A stretch of 10,171 nucleotides of DNA. Source: Clostridia bacterium. Its GTDB lineage: Bacteria > Bacillota > Clostridia > Christensenellales > Borkfalkiaceae. A program made the translations under genes and the position numbers. The notes under the pieces were generated by a model, which was not told where the DNA came from, made no database searches, and saw only the letters and a program-made list of their open reading frames with translations. Each line of letters starts with the position of its first letter. Within the stretch, counting starts at the first letter, position 1. The stretch covers positions 1 to 10,171 of the forward strand of contig JAJPXK010000027.1 in assembly GCA_021205485.1 (NCBI GenBank), given 5' to 3'. Of this stretch, positions 5,591 through 10,171 are shown one piece after another.

Positions 5591-5741
5591 TGTCATTCTG
5601 AGCGTAGTCGAAGAATCTCATTCCGACCGCTTCTATTCCATCGAGGGGTTCCTTCGACTCGCTGCCGCTCGCTCAGGATGACAGGTAAAGGGTCGCCCTC
5701 ACGCAGGATGACAGGTAAAGGGTCGCCCTCGCAGGATGACA
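5591..5741. repeat. Family A palindromic element, tandem copy 2, with two tail repeats
   Basis: The main unit 5591-5683 is nearly identical to 2215-2307. It is followed by two tails of 30 and 28 bases (5684-5713 and 5714-5741), each running GGTAAAGGGTCGCCCTC to GCAGGATGACA. The tails look like step-wise duplications of the right end. Confidence 0.85.
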
Positions 5742-5783
5742 GAGGGTACGTATAAGGTTCCGATATTTAAGAAAAGCCGAATT

Positions 5784-6614
5784 TTACTCGGCGACAGGGA
5801 TGGAGTACTTTTTTGTGTTGCACTTATAATCCACAAGCTTAAAACTGTCTACCGTAAAATCGTAAAAATTGGTTATGCTTTTATCTACTTCCAATACGGG
5901 GGCGGGGAAACGTTCAGCCTGGATAATCTCTTTAACGATAGGAATATGCCTGTCGTAAATGTGAGCGTCGGCGATTACGTGAACAAGTTCGCCCGCTTTA
6001 AGCCCCGAAACCTGCGCAAACATTATTAAAAGTATGGCGTACTGCGTTACATTCCAGTTGTTTGCGGTGAGCATATCGTTAGAACGCTGGTTTAAAATGC
6101 CGTTTAACGTGTCGCCCGAAACATTGAAGGTCATTGAGTACGCGCAAGGATACAAATTCATTTCGTGAAGGTCGGCGAAAGTGTAAATGTTTGTCATTAT
6201 ACGGCGGCTGGCGGGGTTGTTTTTTAAGTCGTACAGCGCCCTGTCTACCTGGTCAAACTCCCCCTCTTTATATTTATGTTTTACGCCGAGCTGATAGCCG
6301 TACGCCTTGCCTATGCTGCCGTTTTCGTCTGCCCATTGGTCCCAGATGTGAGAATGCAGGTCCTTTACGTTGTTGCTCTTTTTTTGCCAGATCCATAAAA
6401 GTTCGTCTATGGCCGAGCGAAGATAGGTTTTGCGTATGGTTAAAATAGGAAATTCCTTGCTTAAATCATAACGATTGACTATGCCGAATTTTTTTATCGT
6501 GTGCGCGGGCGTTCCGTCGGACCACTTAGGGCGTACCTGTAAATCGATATCGGCGACGCCGTTTTCTAAAATATCGGTCATATTTGCAATAAAAATATCG
6601 TCTGCTAAACTCAC
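5784..6614 (-). CDS. thyA: Thymidylate synthase
   Basis: A 276-residue protein that converts dUMP to dTMP using 5,10-methylenetetrahydrofolate and releases dihydrofolate. Seen in order: IRKTYLRSAIDELLWIWQ, the YGYQLG segment (~105), the paired arginines of NPASRRIMTN (~137-138, dUMP phosphate), the catalytic cysteine in NLYPCAYSMTF (Cys157; usual His replaced by Ala), the QRSNDML and NNWNVTQYA nucleotide-binding blocks, and DAHIYDRHI (folate/dUMP contacts). Length is a little above the 264 of the E. coli enzyme. The start is GTG at 6612-6614, chosen because GGAGGG lies 9 bases upstream. A longer reading from 6671 would begin inside the -35 box and cannot be translated from the predicted mRNA. 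folA follows downstream. The resemblance is to the clostridial/Bacillus branch of ThyA. Confidence 0.95.
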   Translation of the reverse strand: MSLADDIFIANMTDILENGVADIDLQVRPKWSDGTPAHTIKKFGIVNRYDLSKEFPILTIRKTYLRSAIDELLWIWQKKSNNVKDLHSHIWDQWADENGSIGKAYGYQLGVKHKYKEGEFDQVDRALYDLKNNPASRRIMTNIYTFADLHEMNLYPCAYSMTFNVSGDTLNGILNQRSNDMLTANNWNVTQYAILLIMFAQVSGLKAGELVHVIADAHIYDRHIPIVKEIIQAERFPAPVLEVDKSITNFYDFTVDSFKLVDYKCNTKKYSIPVAE

Positions 6615-6623
6615 TTTGTCATT

Positions 6624-6629
6624 CCCTCC
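6624..6629 (-). promoter_or_regulatory. Shine-Dalgarno site deciding the thyA GTG start
   Basis: GGAGGG, 9 bases before the GTG. An ATG at 6620-6622 between them reads ATG-ACA-AAG-TGA in another frame and stops at once, so it is not the start. Confidence 0.8.
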
Positions 6630-6642
6630 GTAAATTTTTATA

Positions 6643-6671
6643 ATTGTAACATTATTGACGCGATAAGTCAA
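6643..6671 (-). promoter_or_regulatory. Strong sigma-70-type promoter of thyA
   Basis: On the minus strand TTGACT (6666-6671), a 17-base spacer, and TACAAT (6643-6648), preceded by the extended -10 dinucleotide TG. Predicted +1 is about 6636, giving a 22-base leader with the GGAGGG site. Confidence 0.85.
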
Positions 6672-6699
6672 ATATTATTTGAAAACCTGATCAAGTTGG

Positions 6700-6757
6700 T
6701 TTGCCGCGGGCCGCTGACGCTCCCGCGAGATCCTTCGGCTACGCCAGGATGACAGGA
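6700..6757. repeat. Partial family A element
   Basis: CCGCGGGCCGCTGACGCTCCC, then GCGAGATCCTTCGGCTACGCCAGGATGACAGG. It is a right half of family A joined to the GC-rich palindrome type seen at 3024-3041. It lies between the end of the Nudix-SDR gene and the thyA promoter and is the rightmost repeat of the window. Confidence 0.65.
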
Positions 6758-6765
6758 AAGCAAGA

Positions 6766-7941
6766 TTAAAAGGCGTCTTTGGATGTTTTTGACCATTTTG
6801 AGGCGATGAACTTTGTGCGGAGACGCGAAGGAACAAGCCTTGTAAAGATATTCATAAGCTTATTTGCAAAACCGACAACATACTTTACCTTGCCTTTATC
6901 GGCAGCTTTCAGCGATTTTTTTACCACAAAATCGGGATTTTTTGCGGCCAGCCTGCCCCACAAGCCCTGCCCCTTTATATACTCCTTAACGTCGGCCCGG
7001 GTGTAAATCGCCCCGGGGAGAATGGCCGTTACAGAGACGCCTTTGCCCTTCATCTCCGCCGCGAGCGAAACCGAAAAGGAAGTTAAAGCGCCCTTAAGCG
7101 AACTATAGATTGCAAAATAGGGCATAGGGTAAATGCCCGAAACGCTTGAGATATTTATAATAGAGAGCTTTTCCGCCCTGTGCTTTAAAACGAACTCAGA
7201 AAGGCAAACAGCCCCTTCGTACAGTCCCCTTACCTGGAAGATAATTTTATCCTGGTTATAAAGAGCGAAGGCCTTTTGTATATCCGCGCCCGCGCAGTTA
7301 ATCAGGCGAGAGAATTTATAGTTTGAAGCGTCTTCGTAAAGTTGCGCCCGAGACTGCTCGTCTGCGAGGTCGCAGGGGCAAAAAATTACAGAAATATCGG
7401 CATTTATGTCACGCATAGTACTCTGCAAAACCCGCAAATTGTCGGTTTTTCTGCCAGTTATGTACAAATTTTCGCCTTTTAAAGCACATTGGCGGCAGAA
7501 CTCTCCCCCTAACACTCCCGTAGCTCCCGTTACCAAAGTATAGCTTGACGACAGGCGTTTTTTTATGTTTAAAAGTATTTGTCTGTCGGCGGGGCACCAC
7601 TCTTCTTCGTTAAATTCTTCGGGCTTAAGCCAGCGGGTTTGCTCATGCTCGCAGGGCGTAAACTCGTCCTGCGTGCGGCATTCGAATATCTGTAAATTTA
7701 CAATGACATCGGGGTACTCGTACACTGTACTGCCGACAGGGCGGATAACTTTTACAGATACGTTAAGCTCCTCCCTGCACTCCCTCGCCAAAGCTTCTTC
7801 AGGCGTTTCGCCCTCTTTGATTTTGCCGCCTACAAATTCGTATTTATGAATAACATATTCGCTGCCGTAGCTTCTTTTAGCGGCGAATAATTTTCCGTCC
7901 TTTATAAAGGCGGCGCCGACTACATTAATCTCTTTCTTCAT
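6766..7941 (-). CDS. Nudix hydrolase fused to short-chain dehydrogenase/reductase
   Basis: One uninterrupted 391-residue frame with two domains. Residues ~1-130 form a Nudix hydrolase. The Nudix box runs from G39 to V61 (GKIKEGETPEEALARECREE, then LNV), keeping the metal-binding REx2EE core, with Asn in place of the last Gly as in many MutT/CTP-pyrophosphohydrolase relatives. Residues ~134-340 form a classical SDR: TGATGVLG (138-145, NAD(P)-binding), NCAG (215-218), catalytic Ser266 in NISSVSG, YSSLK (Tyr279/Lys283), and ILPG (307-310). The last 50 residues are basic and amphipathic. Nudix enzymes cleave nucleoside diphosphates linked to another group; SDRs are NAD(P)H oxidoreductases. Their shared substrate is unknown. 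The ATG follows a -10 box by 7 bases with no Shine-Dalgarno site nearby. The gene diverges from an EFR1-like gene. Domain calls are firm. The joint function is not known to me. Confidence 0.88.
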   Translation of the reverse strand: MKKEINVVGAAFIKDGKLFAAKRSYGSEYVIHKYEFVGGKIKEGETPEEALARECREELNVSVKVIRPVGSTVYEYPDVIVNLQIFECRTQDEFTPCEHEQTRWLKPEEFNEEEWCPADRQILLNIKKRLSSSYTLVTGATGVLGGEFCRQCALKGENLYITGRKTDNLRVLQSTMRDINADISVIFCPCDLADEQSRAQLYEDASNYKFSRLINCAGADIQKAFALYNQDKIIFQVRGLYEGAVCLSEFVLKHRAEKLSIINISSVSGIYPMPYFAIYSSLKGALTSFSVSLAAEMKGKGVSVTAILPGAIYTRADVKEYIKGQGLWGRLAAKNPDFVVKKSLKAADKGKVKYVVGFANKLMNIFTRLVPSRLRTKFIASKWSKTSKDAF

Positions 7942-7948
7942 ACTTTAA

Positions 7949-7978
7949 ATTTTACCACCGCAACGCGGCAAAAGTCAA
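7949..7978 (-). promoter_or_regulatory. Promoter of the Nudix-SDR gene, near-leaderless
   Basis: On the minus strand TTGACT (7973-7978), 18 bases, TAAAAT (7949-7954) preceded by TG at the extended position. Predicted +1 is 7942 or 7941, and the ATG begins at 7941. The spacer holds a small palindrome CCGC-AAC-GCGG (7958-7968) that could be an operator. Confidence 0.65.
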
Positions 7979-7990
7979 TTTAATAGGGCA

Positions 7991-8019
7991 TTGCATTTTT
8001 GCCTCTTACATGATATAAT
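7991..8019 (+). promoter_or_regulatory. Promoter of the EFR1-like gene, leaderless geometry
   Basis: TTGCAT (7991-7996), 17 bases, TATAAT (8014-8019) with TG at 8011-8012. Standard spacing puts +1 at 8026, which is the A of the start codon. It lies back to back with the Nudix-SDR promoter, the two -35 boxes being 12 bases apart. Confidence 0.75.
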
Positions 8020-8025
8020 AGCTGT

Positions 8026-8763
8026 ATGAAATCTGTTGTAAACACAATTTTATATTTTTCAGCGTCGGGAAGTTGTAAAATGATCGCCGATTTTTTTGCA
8101 GGCAGATGCAACGCCGTCACGATCAACCTTACAAATATAGATGAAAGGCGAAATTTTGCGGTAAACGGCGATTGCCTGTTTATTCTGCCCGTATATAACG
8201 GGGCCATTCCTGCCGTATGCCGCCAATATATCAAAAATCTTGACGGCGAGGCAAAGTCTGCTTATATAATTTGCGTATACGGCGGCGTTTACAGAGGAAA
8301 AGCATTGCAAAACGCCGCAGGCTTACTTAAAAACTGCGGCTTTACGCCTTTGCGGGGGGCCTATATCGCGGCGCCGCATACTTATTGCAAAAAGAAATTA
8401 AATTTGCTTGACGAAAATCGGATAAATTCTATTTATCAAAAATTTTTTGACTTCAAAAACGGCGAAAAAATGAGTATATCGGCCAAGCCCGTAGGCCGAG
8501 ACAAGCAGGCCGTTTTAAAAAAATTAACGGGCAAATGCGTTGTAAATAAAAATTGTAACGGCTGCGGACAATGTATAAATGTTTGCCCTGTAAACGCCAT
8601 AGATTCTGACTATAAAAGCAATAAAAACTGTATACTTTGCGGCGCGTGCGTTAAAATATGCGTCTGCAGAGCGAGACGCATAAAATTTTTTACCCCCTTG
8701 CCCGCCTTTTTTATAAAAGCAAAATGCAAACTGAGGGAAGATAATTATTTTAATTTTGTTTGA
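8026..8763 (+). CDS. EFR1-type flavodoxin/ferredoxin protein
   Basis: A 245-residue soluble redox protein. Residues ~1-145 resemble a flavodoxin: ILYFSASGSCKMIADFFA (FMN phosphate loop, in place of the usual YFSxTGNS), FILPVYNGAIP (~52-62) and ICVYGGVYRGKAL (~82-94). The C-terminal part is a double [4Fe-4S] ferredoxin: CNGCGQCINVCP (Cys177, 180, 183, 187) and CILCGACVKIC (Cys202, 205, 208, 212), the second lacking the usual Pro after its last Cys. EFR1 proteins are thought to pass electrons between FMN and iron-sulfur clusters, but partners are mostly unknown. The ATG was kept because the flavodoxin strand begins within ten residues of it, although there is no ribosome site and transcription would start on this codon. 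Its 3' end overlaps the convergent PP-loop gene by 14 bases. Confidence 0.87.
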   Translation: MKSVVNTILYFSASGSCKMIADFFAGRCNAVTINLTNIDERRNFAVNGDCLFILPVYNGAIPAVCRQYIKNLDGEAKSAYIICVYGGVYRGKALQNAAGLLKNCGFTPLRGAYIAAPHTYCKKKLNLLDENRINSIYQKFFDFKNGEKMSISAKPVGRDKQAVLKKLTGKCVVNKNCNGCGQCINVCPVNAIDSDYKSNKNCILCGACVKICVCRARRIKFFTPLPAFFIKAKCKLREDNYFNFV

Positions 8764-10153
8764 ATGACGACAGCATTACCTGCATTTCGCTTTGACAGCC
8801 GCAGAAACCGCAGGAATTTTTTAATTCTTCCATCGCTTCTTCGCGTGAGATACAGCCCGAAGATACGGCGAGCGAAAGTTCTATCGCCGAATATGGAATT
8901 GTCCTGCCCTGCATATCTTTAAAACGCTTCAACTGCGTATATTCCTTGCATTTTTCTATAACGCACGACGTGTGCAACGCCTTATCCTTTTCTTCGCAGT
9001 CCGTCCAGCCGATCTGTTCCTTTAAAAGCTCTTTTACCTGCTGCCAGTTATAAACTCCGCCGAGCGTTTCGTCAAAATCTATATGAACAAGCTGAGGGAT
9101 AAAACCGCGTTTTACACTCTTATCCACGCATTTTTTGAAAGGTTCCATAAATTCAGGCTGTGAATTTAACGCCTTGCAGACGTTTGCTACCTGTTCGTTG
9201 TGGTATTTGCCGCTATCTTTAAACGGTATTTTGCCGTCTGATAACGCTTTGACGGTAAAATACATCTGCATCTGCCCGCACTTAAACGGTTTGCGAAAGG
9301 TTAATATTCTTAAAATATTCACGCCAAAGCGGGCTAACCCCTGCAACGCGGGTATAAACGCGAAAGACGGGGAAATATTATTAAATATAAGGTTCTGCAT
9401 CTGCACTGGTTCGTTGCCAAGCACAACGTATGGCACCCTCTCCTCAACAAGCAAGGGGTAAAACAGAACGTACGCAAACGAAGGGCACATACATGTGTTG
9501 CCTGCAAGGCGGTAATGTTCCGCATAGATTGCTTCAGTTGCTTCGTCGCTCGCCTTGCGGGAAACAAAAGTGACGTTTTTTAGCTTTTCTTTGGCGTTTT
9601 CTATGCTTTGCAGAGCGTTTTTCGACATAAAAGGAATTTGCCATGTCATCGCAAGCACACGGAGCTTTTTTACCGCGGCGAGGTAATATAAAAGATAAGA
9701 TGAATCTTTACCGCCGGTATAAAAAAGCGCCACGTCGTATTTGCCCTTTTTATTGTATGGAATTTCTGTTTTTACGGGCATTATGGCGCGGCGGGAAGAA
9801 AAATTTATCCTGCTCGCGCACATAGGGCAAAGTCCGTCTTTATCAAACTCTATCCCCGGCACAGTAAAATCATTTGCCACGCATTTTTTGCAGTAACGGG
9901 CAGCCGCCAGGCTTTTTGGCAAAACAATATTTTCCGACGCGTCAACGACGACGCCCTTGCGGATAAACTTTTTTATTATACGCTTTTTGCTATATTCTTC
10001 AAGCGTACGCGTTCCGTCCAACTCGCCAAGAACTTTAATTTCGGTTTTGCTTACCTTTATGCTGTTTTTAAAAGTGAAAGGCGACTTTCTTATGCCGTAG
10101 TAAACAAGCCTGCCGCCGCATACCTTCCACCTTGACTGTAAAATTGGTTTCAT
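8750..10153 (-). CDS. PP-loop ATP pyrophosphatase, N-acetyl sugar amidotransferase-like
   Basis: A 467-residue protein. The core is an N-type PP-loop: VALFYTGGKDSSYLL at ~141-155, the adenylating motif usually written SGGKDS. Before it lies a four-cysteine knuckle: CKKC (~88-91) and CPMC (~109-112), as in N-acetyl sugar amidotransferases (WbpG/PseA relatives). The first ~70 residues, with KVLGELDGTRTLEEYSKKRI, recall a small PqqD-like or winged-helix domain (weak). The C-terminus holds LHTSCVIEKCKEY, SREEAMEEL and CGFCGC. Such enzymes activate a carbonyl with ATP for attack by nitrogen or sulfur; the substrate here is unknown, and many paired Cys allow a sulfur-transfer role. The ATG at 10151-10153 was preferred over a TTG 15 bases upstream because TATAAT precedes it by exactly 6 bases. 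Its stop lies inside the last codons of the convergent EFR1-like gene. Family is fairly sure, function open. Confidence 0.8.
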   Translation of the reverse strand: MKPILQSRWKVCGGRLVYYGIRKSPFTFKNSIKVSKTEIKVLGELDGTRTLEEYSKKRIIKKFIRKGVVVDASENIVLPKSLAAARYCKKCVANDFTVPGIEFDKDGLCPMCASRINFSSRRAIMPVKTEIPYNKKGKYDVALFYTGGKDSSYLLYYLAAVKKLRVLAMTWQIPFMSKNALQSIENAKEKLKNVTFVSRKASDEATEAIYAEHYRLAGNTCMCPSFAYVLFYPLLVEERVPYVVLGNEPVQMQNLIFNNISPSFAFIPALQGLARFGVNILRILTFRKPFKCGQMQMYFTVKALSDGKIPFKDSGKYHNEQVANVCKALNSQPEFMEPFKKCVDKSVKRGFIPQLVHIDFDETLGGVYNWQQVKELLKEQIGWTDCEEKDKALHTSCVIEKCKEYTQLKRFKDMQGRTIPYSAIELSLAVSSGCISREEAMEELKNSCGFCGCQSEMQVMLSSFKQN

Positions 10154-10159
10154 AGTTAT

Positions 10160-10165
10160 ATTATA
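10160..10165 (-). promoter_or_regulatory. -10 box of the PP-loop gene, leaderless geometry
   Basis: A perfect TATAAT on the minus strand followed by ATAACT and the ATG. Standard spacing makes the A of the ATG the first transcribed base. The -35 would fall outside the window, so only half of the promoter is seen. Confidence 0.55.
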
Positions 10166-10171
10166 CAATTT

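Larger units (their letters stand above)
5417..5783. other. 367-base thyA-folA gap made of repeats
   Basis: Contains a family B-like hairpin (5442-5458), two full family A elements (5468-5563, 5591-5683) and two tail repeats (5684-5741). Short open frames on the plus strand here are read through repeats and show no protein features. No promoter for folA was found with both boxes. Confidence 0.75.

Noticed and set aside
5468..5741. Possible CRISPR array
   Set aside because: The repeats are palindromic, unequal in length and spacing, lack unique spacers, and have no cas genes nearby.
5543..5755. Plus-strand open frame of 70 residues in the thyA-folA gap
   Set aside because: The predicted protein is only repeat DNA translated (recurring RRMTGKGSPS-like units), with no domain.
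6615..6671. Longer thyA reading starting at 6671
   Set aside because: This start lies inside the -35 box of the thyA promoter; the GTG at 6612-6614 has GGAGGG at 9 bases.
10154..10168. TTG start five codons upstream of the PP-loop ATG
   Set aside because: It overlaps the TATAAT box and has no ribosome site visible; the ATG fits better.

Overview
The window looks like a chromosomal piece of a low-to-medium GC Gram-positive anaerobe, most likely a gut-type member of the Clostridia. This placement rests on the clostridial look of the thymidylate synthase and dihydrofolate reductase, an EFR1-type flavodoxin/ferredoxin fusion, type IV pilus genes with purine-rich Shine-Dalgarno sites, and the short palindromic intergenic repeats common in such genomes. 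The taxonomic call is inference. All genes but one lie on the minus strand.

Left part (1-4343): type IV pilus genes. Read on the minus strand, a separately transcribed prepilin (3525-4343) has its own distant promoter and a strong terminator. A second prepilin (2357-2878) follows, with a near-consensus promoter. After a repeat-filled gap come a PilM-like protein with a long acidic insert (781-2145), a minor prepilin starting with GTG (343-768), and a PilX/GspK-like pseudopilin that runs off the window (1-332). The last three are packed with gaps of 10-12 bases and are surely co-transcribed.

Middle (4344-6671): thymidylate synthase (thyA) under an excellent promoter, followed by dihydrofolate reductase (folA). 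They are separated by about 370 bases of tandem palindromic repeats. Together they make dTMP and regenerate the tetrahydrofolate consumed by that reaction.

Right part (6766-10171): three genes in a different style. A Nudix-SDR fusion protein (minus strand) and an EFR1-like redox protein (plus strand) diverge from an 84-base gap. The redox gene converges, with a 14-base overlap, on a PP-loop ATP-pyrophosphatase gene (minus strand). All three have a -10 box placed so that transcription would begin at or within one base of the ATG, and none has a convincing Shine-Dalgarno site. They look leaderless, unlike the genes to the left.

Intergenic DNA between 2146 and 6760 is dominated by two palindromic repeat families: one bounded by TGTCATTCTGAGCG / CGCTCAGGATGACA, the other built around CTTCCCC-TTGA-GGGGAAG. 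No repeats of these kinds were seen in the right-hand third. No rRNA, tRNA, CRISPR array, transposase or riboswitch was recognised.
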